From assembly GCA_964057225.1 (NCBI GenBank), contig OZ059894.1, positions 15,778,476-15,842,475 on the forward strand: DNA of 64,000 bases, given 5' to 3'. Below are positions 39,433 through 54,000 of this stretch, one piece after another (position 1 is the stretch's first letter; each line of letters starts with the position of its first letter). Made by a program: the position numbers and the translations under genes. The notes under the pieces are model-generated. The model saw nothing but the letters and a program-made list of their open reading frames with translations, was not told the DNA's origin and did no database searches. The stretch is from Auanema rhodensis. Its lineage: Eukaryota; Nematoda; Chromadorea; Rhabditida; Rhabditidae.

Positions 39433-42400
39433 GTAAAAGAGATATTAAGTATTTTATCTTATAATACAAATGTAATTACTTATTTAAAAACTATTAATTA
39501 TTTGTGTATATAGTGTCCTCGTTCCTTTTTTTGTAAACTTTGTGCCAAATCATGTATTTTATACATATTTATGCCGTATTGATACAAGATTGTTCATATT
39601 GTAAATTATGTACTCTTGATCACTGTATTTCGATCTTTAAATATTGTTATGATTACCATTTATGAGGAAACTGCTTGTAGATGCTTCTTACTAGATAAAA
39701 GATTCAATTCTAAAAGTGAATAAGCACAATGTGAAATACATCACTTATCATGGACAAGACATACTTATAACTGTCACATTTTGTCTAGAACAAGGGAAAA
39801 TTATTAATTTATTAATAATTTAACTTGAATCGTATTTATTGTGTATTCTATATGAACATGGATGCAACAGAGCTCTCAAAGTTGCCGTTGCCATCATATG
39901 CTACAACGACAGTAGTGCACCACAAACCTCTTGTGGCGATATGTAAATAGTGTATCGGACGATGTGACAATAGCTTCATCTTGCCCGGAAACGAGTACGT
40001 GTGGAGATTATAAGAAGACTGAGTCAGACTTGAAAATTTGAAAAAGAAAATCAACTATGAGAAAGTAAGTTTAGAAACTATCAAAAGAGAGAAGAGAGTA
40101 TGAAAGTGTTTTTATGCTATACAGATGTAACCTTTAGCCCTTCCGGTATTCATTGTTCAAGAGATTTTTGTTAGTTTTTTATGTTCTCATTGCTTCCGCT
40201 TTCTTCTTTTTTTTTAGATATTTCTTTCTATTTATTCAGAAAATTTTGTTCACAAGGTTCAAATATTGCCGGAGGCTCAGTTCTAGAATATTTGAATGTT
40301 TGCTGAACACCTTAGAAAGAATATCAGAGTAAAGATAAATTGAAAAATGATTTTAGTTGAAATTTTTTTTGTCAACTGAAATGAATTTGTTGCCGATCAT
40401 TCGAGATAAGAATAGATAGTTTCCAAAGTTGTGAAACTATTATCAGTATGACTTATCCATAAACATAAATTATATTCAACATAATTTCTAAATGTGTTCA
40501 CAAACATCAATATACTTCAATAAGTTATATTTTGGATATTTTTGGAAGATAAAGGTCTTGAAAGATAAAAGAAGATAAAGTTATTTATTATTGATTAATT
40601 AAAAGAATTAATTTAATTTAAATTATAATAATATTAATATAATTATACTAAAAAATTTAAATTTAAAATTTAAAGAATAATCAGAAAATAGTAGAGATTA
40701 GAAAAATTGTATTATATATATATAAGTATCGTCATACTTAATTAATTAAATTTTAAAATTATTAAATAATATAGTTAAAAATTTAAAAATTAAATAAAAA
40801 TTTTTATTTAATCGGAATAAATGATTTGCAAAAACAAGTTTGATATCTGAGAATTAAAAAGAAACAACTATAAGGAAGAGTTGAGAATAATCACAAGTTT
40901 TTATGTTTGTTACATTCTTCAAATGCTTGTATTGTAGTTAAGAATCTTTTGTTTAAATATTTAAAAAAATAAACTTTAAGGTTTTGGATCAGTCAACTCT
41001 AGGTCGGAAGGTTCAAATTCTTCATCAACAACCAACACTAAACGGAGAAAACTGGAAAAAATGATGTTTCAGAGCAAAAAAAAAACAAAATTCATAAATT
41101 TTTTTAATTTTCATTTGAAAGACTCATAATAGCTGAGTTTTGTTTTGCATCATTTATACCAGTGTTTGAAACAAAAATCAAATTTAAAAAGAAAAGAAAT
41201 ACGTAGAATGTTGTTGATATGATAGATCAACAAGTATTAAAATAACATCAAAAATTATATATTAAAAGAAAGTTTAAAATAAAAAATAAAAAATATTATT
41301 AGTAATCAATATTCAATAATCAATATATATATATAGCTTTTATATATTAAATTAAAATTAAATAGATTAGAACAGAAAAGTGTTGTTTCCAAAACATATT
41401 GTAATCGTAAGTATTTTGTAGTTGGAACACCTTTTACAACTTTTCAAACTTAAACATAAAATGTTGCAAGTTTTAAAATATTATTCTTTGATATATTTAT
41501 GATATTATTATCGAAAATTGTTTTCTTTTCTCAACTTTTTTTTGTGAAAATGTTGGAGAATACTGTGCTACTCTAAAGAAGGTAGGTGAAATGTTGAATT
41601 GGAACGGTAAATGGAAACAGTTATGATATGGCAGATTGAAAGAGCCGAAACCCGTCTTGTACATAGAGAGTATTAGTGGAATAGAGAGAGAATGATCGAG
41701 TGTAAGAGAGAAATGAAGAGATTGAGAGATGCCGAGAAGGTAAATGAAAAAGAAACCATTCAAATAGATGACGGCTGGCACTGAAAGTTTGATGACGGTG
41801 GAGCAGGTCTATCCTGCTAATAGCGACCCCACGCAACACCAGTCCGAGTTCCGTTTTCCGTGGCATTTTTATTCTCTCTCATGCTGTCTCTTAGTGTCAA
41901 GTTCTCTAGTGGCATTGTCTCATTCTGATCTTGTTCTTTTCATTTCTCGGACGACTGATAGGTAAACTCACTTTAGAGAATATTGATGATTATAGAAGAG
42001 TTTAAAAATTTACAAGAGAGATAGTTAAAAGAAAATAAACTGAAGAATGGTAGAATTCTTGTTCAAGATCAAGATGAGCCCGATCCGTTGAGCTTTTCCT
42101 TTTCTTTAACATATAAATAGATAAAGATTTATTGTTTAAAATTAGATAAGTATATGCTTTAAAATTAAAATAAAGAATGCGTATTTCAATAAGAAATTAA
42201 TATCTTCCGATCCGAAACATTCTGATTTTTGAATGTTGATCGTCAAGGATAAAAGACAAAATTAAGAGAGAAAAGAGGCAAATAGCAGGTGGATAATGAT
42301 GGTAACAGGTATAAGGAGGGGGGGGGGAGAGAATGATGGCTTAGATGACCAGGGACAAACATTCCACATCAGAAATTAGTTTGTATGAATCGACAGTCAA

Positions 42401-45116
42401 TATGAACTTACGTCAATTTTTTGAATATCCAAGTAAACTTTAATGATGAAATGATCTCAGATTTGTGTGAAAAAAATCTTTAAAAAAAGATCTTTCTTTT
42501 GATAGAATCAATAGAAAAGACAATGAATTTTGCTCTTTGAGGATGATATTTCAGATGAAACTCTGAAACATTTCATTGTCGGCTAGATAAAAGGTATACA
42601 ACTAAAAAATAGAATAAGAGAGAATAAAATTTATCTTAATAATATATAATTAACCTGTTGAATGTCTTTAATTGCATAAAAAAAAAGACTAATCATATAA
42701 AAGCTTAAAATGACCAGCTGTTTAGTAGCAGAACATCAATATATATACATAAATTGAGAGAGAGAGAGAAAGAGAGAGATAGAGGGAGAGAGGATGAGGT
42801 AGAGAATGAGGCAAAGAGAAAAAATGTTTTTTCATGAAAAATCAGTTGTGGAAATTCAAAAACGACAGTTTTTATACTAAAACTTTGAGTATAAATAGGA
42901 GTCAAAGTCAAACTAAGATTGTCGTTTGAATAGAAAAATAGCCATATATGGTTGTTATGGAAAAAAGACTACAATATGTAATAGAGAGACGAGAGAAGTC
43001 CATTGGGGGCACGAAAAGAAGGAAGAGGATAGACGTCTGTACGAAAAAGACATGAGAACGATGTGAAGAAGAAGATGAAGAAGAAGAAGGAGAAGAAGAC
43101 GAAGAAGGAGAAGATGATGAGTAGTAGTAGACAGAAGACTAACTCAGACAGACGACTGATTCGATGTAGATTGAAATATAGAAAAAGAAACAATTTTCTG
43201 AGTAAGAATATAATTTCTGAGAGTGGGGTGTGAAGTTTAAAAAAAATATTTGCATGATTTCAATAATTCTTTGTTTTATATAAAGTATATAATGAATTGA
43301 AATAATATAATTATTGTATATTAATCATTTGAATATATAATTAACTCAAATATACATCTGATATACGTATAGTTATAGTAGAATAGTATTTTTCAAGTTG
43401 AAGTATGATCTCACACGTATTCTTACACAAACGTTGCTGAACTACTACTAGATCATGGCAAATGGAATAAATGGATAAGATCTCCAGAATACCGGCGTGG
43501 AATAGGGTATGGGGATGGCGGAAGTTCGGCAAAGATTTCGATTATTTGCATGTAAAAGCCTGTTGCTACAAACCTGTTACCCTTTGCTCACCTTCAAAAA
43601 GCTCAGCTTCTCGTAAGTTTGATTAGCAAGGTTACAAAACGGAACAAATAGTTCAAATAGAGAAATGAAAAAGAAAAAATTAGCTAAATACGAATAATCT
43701 GAAGAAGCTGATGCATACAAGAAAATCTTTTTTTATTTCTTGCCATTACTGATAAAGATTAGAGAAACACAGTTGACACAACCATAAAGTGCATCAGAGT
43801 TATAAATTGAAGATGCGTATGTAGATAATGAGGATATATGAAAGGATGAGGTTAATACGGAGGATGACAAGCCAGCCAGTCAGCCAGCCTGACCTCCACT
43901 CAACAGGCTGCATGTTGGGAGAAACAATAGAATAACATTTGGACAATTAGAATAGAAATATTCTGCAGATTATACATATGGCAATTAATGAAAAAAAAAG
44001 CATTTTTTGATGCTAAGCATGCAGAAATGAGGGAAAAATGAGGAATATGTTTAGATACATAGAGATATATGTATGGTTTGGTTGGATAGATATTAATTAA
44101 AGTTCATTTCTATTTTGTTGGAGCAACCAGCACTATCCTGTAATCAGTTGTCCTCTCATCCTTATTTTCTCTCTCCCTCTCTCTTTGGAGATCTGTCTCG
44201 TGAATCTTCTATGTAGATCATTTTCTTTTGTACTTGATACAGTCGTTATAGGTTGTTTCATTGAAAACGATGTCACATATCTTTTGCTCGCACCTGCCCT
44301 CATACCTGCTGCTCATCATTCAATGAAGTCGATGAGGTATTGAGATTAAAACAAACTCTCAGCAGATGACCCGTAATAGAATTTTTTTTATTTTTGAGAG
44401 ATTTATTAACAAAACAAAAGATTATAACTATACCTAAACTCATTATTAATATTCTCAAAAAAGAAAAAGAAAAAAGGGAATCTGCACAGCAGGGTGGTCG
44501 AGACTCTGAGATTATAACTATAAAAGTGCATCAATGAATTAAATTTTAAAAGAGAAAGAAATAGAGGGAGGAAGAGAGAGAGGAAGAGATAAAGATAATG
44601 GAAATGAATGAGATAGAAAAGAACAGGATAACCATTAGTAATATCGAAGCAATATGAAATCGAAATATGAAGGAAAAGAGAGAATTGCAATAGAAAATGG
44701 GTGAATCCGTAAAGTTATTCGATTAAAAGATCAAATCTGTTAGTATAAACAACATTTCATAAATGAAAGTTGAACTAACCAGATGGTCATATTCAAACAA
44801 GATAGCTTTTTTCATTTTCATCATAAATCAAGCACTTTTCATCATATATGATTATAATTTTTATAATTTATCTTCTATTATCCAACTATTTTTTTATATT
44901 TTTCACTGTTTATATATAAATATATATATGTTATTACTTTACAATATGAATAGACAGCAACAGATAATTGAAATTCTGAAGCAGAAATGCGCTCAACAGT
45001 GTGGAACACGGATTTTTCAAATTCAACTGTCGATTGTGTGAGAGTGTGTGTCATCATCGACTGTTCTCATCAACTTTCACAGCAATAATCGTTTGTCACT
45101 TTCATTTGGAAAACGA

Positions 45117-47050
45117 TTAGAAATGACCATTGAACTCCTTTTGATGCCGTTTTTGCCTTAATCTATCTACTTGACGTCGTCTACACGTTATGGCCATCTT
45201 CTTCTTTTCCTTTTCAGTTAAATCTCGCTTTACAGACAGAGTCTTCTTTGGCTGGACACAATCGGCTTTTGTATGTCCTTGACTGTCACTTGCCCTCAAT
45301 ATCTTAAGTACGTTACTTCAAAAGGATATAGGGATTCTTTTTATCTTTCTTCCTTTTCTATAGCTAATTAATTATTCAGATATAACTATGTGAATAGTTA
45401 TAAAAAATTCTAAAATTAGAATATAAAAAGCATATATATGAAGAATCAATCGATTAAATTCTTTTAAAAAAGGGAATAATTGACTTGAACAGACTCTTGG
45501 AGCAAAATATTTAAAAATAGATGAATAAAGTTTAAAAAAAGGTTTCAATAGAAAATAGTTTAAGATGAAAAGTAGAATTATATATGAAATATTTGGTAAT
45601 ATATTCATCTTTTTTATTTTTTTTTAATAATTTTAACATAAAAATGTTGAAGCAAGACGATGAGTTAAACAAATCTGTAGAACAAACTCTGTGGTTAAAT
45701 TACGAAGTGAAAATTTGTGCAAAAGTATACCAAAAACAAATGTTTTCTTATATAATCTGTATAGTATAGTACAAGAACCTTTTAATTAGTACATATAATA
45801 TAAATAAAATATTATAAGGATTTATACATATTTAAGTTTATGATAAGAAGAAAGATTTTTAATTTAAAACTATTATTAATAATATAAATATATTAAATTA
45901 AAATTATAATATGATTTTAAAAAAAATTCTTATACTATACTATGTAAATTATAATTATATTAAATATAAGACAAAATGAAACAAAACCTAACACTAAGCT
46001 AGTTAAAAACACAAATTCATATATACGTCAGAGAATTATGATTTTAAATGATCGTCAATTTTAAAATTCAAAATGAATTTGAATATAATATCAGAGAGAA
46101 AAAGAGAGAGAAAAAAGTTTTTTTTTGACGAAATATGCTTATAGTGTGATTTATAAAAGGTTGTGTTATTCCTTTTAATCTTTTTTGTTCTGAATTGTAG
46201 TTAAGGAACAGCTGAAATCCAGTTTCTTGTAGTTGAAACGATCATCACTTCTGAAGTCTATTTGCGTTTGGAAAACATGTCATGGCACTGTATAGTTCAC
46301 GTACACTTAGAAATATTCAACTGATTTTCAGAAGAAAATATAAGTTATATAGTAAGCCATAAGTAATTTTTATATAATTATTGAATACAATATAAAACTA
46401 TAAAGGTTAAAACTATGAATAAGCCGATCAAAGCTGCAACAGCAGCAGCAGTTTGTGTAATTTGATGAGAAAAAAATGATTTCAAAATGGGAATGGATGA
46501 ACAGGATAAAGAGATGAAGTTAAAATAAAGCTGCATATCATGTAAAACGAGTGAATGTGATGTGTGATGGTCGAACATATCTCATTTGAGCTCTTAGCTT
46601 CAATGTTTCGTGATAAAAATTGAGAGATATAGATTGGAAGAGAGGGAGATAGAAGCTTACAACACTGGAGAGAACAAGAACTCTAGACGCTAAAAAGCGA
46701 AACACGGGGCGAAAAGTCAGTTAGATCATATCTACCAGAAACTCAATAGCGAATATGAGCAGTTCGGAACCGGAATTAGGTCGGAAGCATTGCATCTCAT
46801 ACAGTCTACCATTCGGCACAAGGTGCCTGGAGGACAACTAGAAACACATAGAGTATGTTATAAGAAACATAAGAGAAAAGAGGAAGTAGAAATTGGAAAA
46901 AAATAGATGAGATGAAATAAAGGGAGGAAAGAAGATCAACCGATCAGCATAACTGCTCAATGAGAAATGATCTTAGCATACGTGACTGAGTGTGAAATAC
47001 ATGTTTCGAGTGAAAAATTGGAATAAAATATCAAAAAAAATAATAATAAA

Positions 47051-47090
<40 letters not shown>

Positions 47091-48739
47091 CAGATAGTAA
47101 TAAGAGGTTATTAGCATTTTGAACATGAGCTTGATAATCTATACATTGAAAAGAAAAGAAAAGTACTTGACATCTCTCTCTTAGCCACACCACCGGCCAC
47201 CTTTCAACACATAATAGCGACTAATTCATCTTCAAGAATCATGAATAGCCATTAAGATTTTAAGCAACAGAATGATGTTTAAGGAATAAAGACTATTATT
47301 AATAAAATTATTTAAAATAAATAATATTCGGGTGTGTTTTCTTGTCTCTACATATGCGTTGACAACGTTGTCTTATGACTAAAAAATGAGGAGATCTGTA
47401 TAGATATGCTAGCACATGGTCAAGCATATAATTATACTTTTATTTGTTTTTATTATTTTTAAAAAAAGAAAATGAAAAAATACATGAGTATATATCTATT
47501 TATACAGGATAAATGTGATATTTGAATTATAAATGGCGAAAAAAAAGAACTGATAGTGATTATAAGACCAAAAGGAACATAATACTCCGACACATTGACG
47601 TCAATAGTTGTAACAAAATCATTAATGAATTCTCAACTATTTTACTATAAATAAAATAATATATAGCATAAACAGTAGAATAGTTTGAATAGTTAGAATA
47701 AATGTAAAATGTTAGATTAGATGACATTCAAAAGAAAATTAATAAAAAAAAGAATACTGAATAAATATTTATTAAATAGATGTATATTAATAAATTTAAA
47801 TTTCTAAATTAGAACAGATATGTATCAAGCAAGTGCATTCAAGACTGTCAAGTGGCAGATTCATGTTTCATGTTAAAAAAACTTATTCAAAAAGCTTTTC
47901 GTGAACTGGAAATGAAATATAAGAATGAAACATTAGGATTAAGATTTCGTTTGTTTTCAAATAATTCATGTTAATGAATAAAACTGTTGAAAAATGGACA
48001 GACAAGGAAGTTCATGATATGAAGTAGTGAGGTAAAACTGGATTTGACGTCCGTTCAGATCACAAACATGCTCAATTCCACGTCGACGTCGTCTGGGACT
48101 GTTTGCTGTACAATCGACGTTGTGGATGAAGGCAATACTGACGACGTTAACGACGCAGATGTGAATTGTGCAGCTAAGATTTGAATGTACTGAATGTTTT
48201 TTATATCTTCATTCATTATTTATATAGATAGCTAGTAAGATATGAATATAAGTAGCTATGAAGTAATAGATAAAGTTGGAAAGTCGATAACAAACTTGAT
48301 TTCATATAAGTTAGATAAAATGTTTCAATGCGATATGCAGATTACAATCAGGCTAAATTGTTATGTAAGCTTAGATATTGCAAGCTAAATGTATATTGAG
48401 AAGTAATATTATCGTGGAGAGTATTTTTTAAAAAAATTAGTAAAAATTCCAAAGAACAGCGATTTTAATCTATGATTTTAGCTACAACTTAGCTAATAGC
48501 TTCAGCGATGTTCAGCGAGGCAGAAACAATATGCTAGCATATTCATGCTAATATCAAGATAATTTAAATTTAATTACATAACTTTACTTAATTTTGATTG
48601 AGATATAATGAAATTATACAATAGTTGAGAGAGGGAGAGAGAGAATGAGTGGAGTGGAGAGAAAGTAAACGTATGTTATCGTCCGAGCAGGTTATAACAT
48701 ATTCTAAAGCCAATTTCAGAATGCTCACCTGTTCAGCAT
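45117..48739 (-). CDS. Proposed small secreted cysteine-rich basic protein, unrecognised
   Basis: Four minus-strand exons join in phase: A 48739-48729 (ATG CTG AAC AG, donor GTGAGC), B 48173-48039, C 46837-46736 and D 45282-45117, giving about 137 residues. Residues 7-25 (IHICVVNVVSIAFIHNVDC) form a signal-peptide-like core. A run of five arginines (SPRRRRRGIEH) then suits furin-type cleavage. The cysteine-rich part reads HVCDLNGRQIH, then CPPGTLCRMVDCMRCNAS, then PVPNCSYSLLSFC, then TKADCV. A very basic tail with one more Cys (ITCRRRQVDRLRQKRH) ends at TAA 45119-45117. Exons B and C are less AT-rich than their surroundings. Several cysteines appear only in the spliced frame. Introns are 0.55-1.45 kb, longer than elsewhere, and the acceptor of exon D is weak. 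I match it to no family. It could be a growth-factor or neuropeptide-like ligand (inference). Confidence 0.42.
47053..47089. repeat. (AT)n microsatellite
   Basis: An alternating AT tract of about 37 bases in the intron between exons B and C of the proposed secreted-protein gene. Confidence 0.9.
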
Positions 48740-51027
48740 AGGCTGTGTCTTAAAAATCTCCGTTGTGCTCGTAAGGATTCAATTACTTTTCACAGCTCGC
48801 TTACCACATTTGCGTTATTTTATTAAAAAAAGGAAAGAAAAAGAAATGATTTATAAATAGAATAAGTATAAGTATAATTATAATTTTTCTGATTTATATG
48901 AGAAAAAAAAGAAGAAAAATGATAAAATAATTTTACAAAAACTGTCAAAGGTCGTTTATAACCTAATTTTTAAAAAAATTGATTGCTAAATAAAGCTTTA
49001 ATACATATGAATTGGTATAGAATAGATCTGGATTGGTCAAATATTTACAGAATAATAGTGTAAATGCATCTGGATTTCAAATTGGCAGTAGTATTGACAA
49101 AGATTCTTTTTTTTTGTGCGAACGAGAAGAAAAAGAATGTTCGAAACTTGTATTAGAAAGAAAAAGTTTTTTCTTTTCTATATTATACTGTTAAACTATA
49201 TATATATATATATATAAATATAATTATATCGATATATAGTTAACTATTTCTACTATATTACTTGAATATCTATAACCCTTCTCAATGAACTTTTGGTAAT
49301 TGGTTGCCATGGAAATTTTAAGACATTTCATTACATTCATCTATGTACATACATTTATTCTTGTAGTTTATGAAAAACCTATATCAACATTTAATTTGAT
49401 ATGTTATTAATTTTCAAATTTATATAAAATATTTACTATAATATTGAAAAAATATAGTTAAATGCTATACTACAATTAAGGAAAAATGTATGTATCACTG
49501 CAAGAATAATATTTTTTGAATTGTATAAGACAATACAGAAATATGAATTTTTCAGAAAAATAAAAACAATAATCATTTATCATTTTATTCTTTTAAATAT
49601 AATATTATATGTGGACTTGTATGTGGAAATATAATTCGTTGAATAGGAATTCCAAGCAAAAGGAATGGTTTAAAGTAAATATTCTATTTTCAATTTACTA
49701 AAGAAATAAACGGAACAACTCTAAAAGAAACTTTGAAAACAGTTAGCAGTGAGTTCGAAAGAAAAAAGCGGTGAAGTAAACATAATCTTTTGAGAAATGA
49801 CTCATAATGTTTCATCAGGTTTATACACTAATACACATAGTTTCTTAGTAAATACAACATAATTATAGTTATAAGTGTATATAGATGTAAATATAATTAA
49901 AATTATTAAATATATATAATTAAAAACATTTTGAACTTTCATTTATAAATTTTCATTTTAATCTTTGAATTATGGAAAGTAAAGCTTAAGTTAATCGAAG
50001 TAGACATGTGGCTTGAATTTCGTTTTTTGATTTTTATCCATATCTCAGCTCAAAGTTCAAGATAATTTTAAAAAAAATTTAAAAATAGAACAATCTGAAG
50101 AAAAGCTTGTAACGAAAAAAGTTTGTGAGTTTAACAAATGGTCAGTACAGTAAAGTTAATTATTATAATATAAATAATAAATTGTAATATTCTTGATTTA
50201 TTATTATTATTTTATTATTTTTTGTTTTTTAAAATTAAATTATATTCAAATATATGTTATCATTATTATTATTATTATATTTGATATTGTATTAGTTTGT
50301 TTGATTTCTTATCTTTTTCTTACAAATTGTGTTAATTTTGAAAAACAGTTGAAGTGTTGAGATCAGCACAGATTTAAATCAAAAACTATGTACAATATAA
50401 CATACTTCTTATCAGTATTCAGAATAAATAACTATATTCTAATATCATCTTATCAGCTTCTGATAACCTGCATTTATTCTCCAGAAAAAGGTAAATGTCG
50501 ATTAGTTATCATTCTGATTGAACTAACGCGAGTTATTTCATCAATCTTCATATATATTCTATCTTATAATTTATTTTTATTTATTTAAATATTTTTGATA
50601 TTCTATATATTTCATTTTAAATATCCCAGATTTTTTTTTGTCTTATCAAAGAAATGATTTGTTCAAATATTATCTTTAAAATTTCACAATCGTTTAAATG
50701 AATGATACTCTCACTTGAGTTGAAACTCCAATGAATAGACGACGTGTTGATGTTGTTTCATCATCGATGTGTATCGATTCCATTCACATCATGATCTTTT
50801 CATTTTTTTAATTTCTTTTAATTTTTGTTTTCTTCAAAATAAATTTAAATACGCTCAAGAATAAGCTTGACTCAATAGCTTTCAAAACCAAAGAGTTCTT
50901 GAAGTTTTCTGTTGTTTGCTTTACAATTTCCAGTTTGTTCTTACCTTATCTTCTTGAAAATGTTTGCATTTGACTGATTTCATGACATAATTTAACTTAT
51001 AATTTGATATAAAATATATTTTTTTAG
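48740..51027. other. AT-rich intergenic region between divergent genes
   Basis: About 2.3 kb between the proposed minus-strand secreted-protein gene and the + strand phosphotransferase gene. Strongly AT-rich, with short AT tracts (49198-49215) and TTA/ATT runs (50200-50280). No exon chain is seen; it probably holds both promoters. Confidence 0.5.
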
Positions 51028-54000
51028 ATGATCAAGCTGAAAGATATTGTTATTTATCCCATTCTAATATTATATTATATTATTTATCATTATTATAAGA
51101 AACTCTTTCCTCGTAAAACTTTCAATTTGTTCGTGAAAAATCATCGTGATGGATGTAAAGTTCGAGATGATGAGTGGAAATATGAAACGAGCAACGTAGC
51201 TGTGAGTTTAATTATTTTTAAATGTTTTTACATCGTCTAAAACAATATTCATTTTAAATATAAACATACTATTAATAAATAACATATGTTATAGGACAAT
51301 CTATTGTTTGAAGGATCTAGTCCTGATGGAACAGCATTTTACCTCGAAGTAACTTGTAAAGACAAGTATCAGATAGCATCTTTATATTTCATTTATAAAG
51401 GACAAACATTCCAGGGACAATTTAGGTAAATGTAGATTTTGATTCAAATTATTGATACGGCTTTCAATACAAAAAAATTCTTTTTTAAAATAAATAATTA
51501 AAGCTAATTAGAATATGTGTATGACGCACGTGAATTGCGTGAAATTTAGATATCAATATGATTTTCATTTACAATTTAATAAATTCAGATAAGCGGTTGT
51601 AATCAAGATTTTTTCATAATATTTTAATTTAATAATCTTTTTATTTTTCAGTGGACGATACATTGACAATAAAACAATTAGTTGTGGACCTGTTCATTTA
51701 GAATTACGTGAACCATTCAGGCAATGGAGAATCAGTTTTAAAGGACATCTCACGTAATTTATTCTTTTTCTTAGAATTATATATTGTATTATTTTTTTAG
51801 AAATATTCTTAATAATGATAAGAAGTTCATATCGTTTGGTGGATGGTGGAAGCCAACATCTGATGCCAGATTTTTCTACACAAATGCTTCCATCAAATCA
51901 TACTCATCTATTATTATGGCTGATCCAAGAAAAGTTGCTGATAATCTAAATGAAATTAAAAAGTTAGCATAATATATATTTTATAATTAATAGTTTATAT
52001 ACATATTTAAGAATTCGTGATGCTCCAATATTCTATCAAGATGGACAATATCATTTTGAATTTACAATTGAAAAGGAAACTGTAGAAATCTGTTTGCGAG
52101 GACTTCGTACACGCAATCCAAGCAACATATATTCATCATCCGATCAATTTTACGTTTATTTAGAGGTATGTCACAAGCTTCAAACTTTCATATACTAGTA
52201 GAAATGAGAAAAAAATGTCAGAAATATCTATTTTTAAAGGATTAAATATACATAAGAATAATGCTAGGATTAGTATAGATAATATAGTAACAGAAATAGA
52301 AATAGAAACTTTATATAGCTGGCTCTATATAAACTAATCTAGTAAAATTAATAATATTACTGTATAATTAAAACAATATATATTTGTTATATTATAAAAG
52401 ACTAGGAGAAGGTGAAATGATTCTTTATAACGTTATAAAAATTTCAAATGAGACCGCTGTTGGTCGTGGTTAAGAGAGAAGAAGTAGAGGCGTATTGTAT
52501 TTTAAAAAAAAGTTTTATAAATAATTTATAACAGTTTTATGATTTTCACTTTTAATAATATAATTTAAATAAATTTATAGGATGGTAATCGTATCCAGTA
52601 TGCAACATGTTCTTTTGATAATCAAAAGAAAATAACTCATGGATATATAACCCGAGCAGATCGTTTGGTTAAATGCATTAAGCTTTTGGATCCTGAAGCA
52701 CTTGATATAACAAATCATCGGTTATTGGAATTTTCAGTTGAAAGATGTAAGCTTCAATTATTAAAAATTATATTTTTCATTGTATATTTATATAATCAAC
52801 TTTAGTTCCAAACTTTGGTATTCGTAAAGATGAAGTAATATCTCAATATGAATATTTAAATGGAAATAATCAAATTGTAACTGTAAAGAGATTGAAAGTA
52901 AGCTTTTATCATTAATTTTTCATCCAAAAAATGTATAATTATAGGTTGTAAGTGGGCTTAGCAAAGGAATTGCTCTTATTCGTACTGTTCGTGAATCATT
53001 AGCAGAAGATCCTGTACCTGAATTCCAATTCTTTGAAGGTTTGAAAAGAAATAATATGTAATACATATTTATAAAAATTATAATTCAGATTATCATGCAT
53101 CAACACAAGAAAAGTCAAGACGTTGTCTTCCATTTAAACATCGAGCTTGTCAAGACAAGCTGTTAGCAGGAGGAAAAGGAGCTAACCTTGCTCGTTTAAC
53201 TACAATTGAAGAGAAAGTACAACATTGGAATATAAAATATAAAATAAATTATTTATTTTTAGTTTAAAGTTCCATCCGGAATAGTTCTAACAACTACTGC
53301 TTTCAATGAGCATATCAATAATCATATAGAAATTAAGAAACTTGTTGATTCTCTATCAAATTCAAAACAAACACTTGAAGAACAAATTCAAATAGGTGAA
53401 AGGTTTGAATTTAATTTTTTTTTTGAATCAATTCAATGAAATTTGAAGAATTCAAGAATCGTTAAAACATTCATTTGTTTCTCCCTCACTCTTAGATGAT
53501 ATTGCTGATTCTGGATTGGATCTAGACGAAAATATTCTGTATGCTGTAAGGTATGAAAGCATTTTTCATTTAGTTAAATAAAACAAAAACATTTTCTTAG
53601 ATCATCAGCAGTTGGTGAAGATGGTGCTGACCTCTCAAGTGCTGGTCAATTAGAAAGTTGCTTAAATATTCCAGTCAGCGAGGTTTTATATAATATAGTT
53701 AAGCATTTAATAATCAAAATATATTAGCTTTCCCGTAAAATTGTTGAATGCTGGTGTTCTAATTACAGACGAGAGGTTATATCTTATAGAAGGTTAGACT
53801 CCTATTACTCTTTCAAATGCTAAGACAAATTTTTTTTAGAAATTATGGTCAAATAGTAAATCCATCAATGGCAGTAGTTATTCAAGAAATGAAAGTTGGT
53901 GGAATAGCCGGTATTTTATAATTTATAATATATAATATTAAAAAAATAATTAAAGGTGTTATGTTTACATGTGATCCAGTAACAAATAATGATTCATTTA

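Larger units (their letters stand above)
33422..45116. other. Long gene-poor region, purine-rich on the + strand
   Basis: About 11.7 kb without a gene I can support firmly. The + strand is A/G-rich, with GA and GAA tracts (37150-37190, 39341-39432, 42751-42800, 43070-43100). Three islands have varied codons and might be exons: about 36604-36961 (+), 41866-41497 (-) and 43488-43626 (either strand). Two perfect palindromes lie at 35341-35380 and 35494-35513. No RNA gene was seen. Confidence 0.4.

Noticed and set aside
39292-39513. Glu/Arg-rich open frame
   Set aside because: It is a translated (GA)n microsatellite.
45117-45299. Stand-alone 60-codon minus-strand gene
   Set aside because: It has no proper ATG; it works better as the last exon of the proposed secreted-protein gene.
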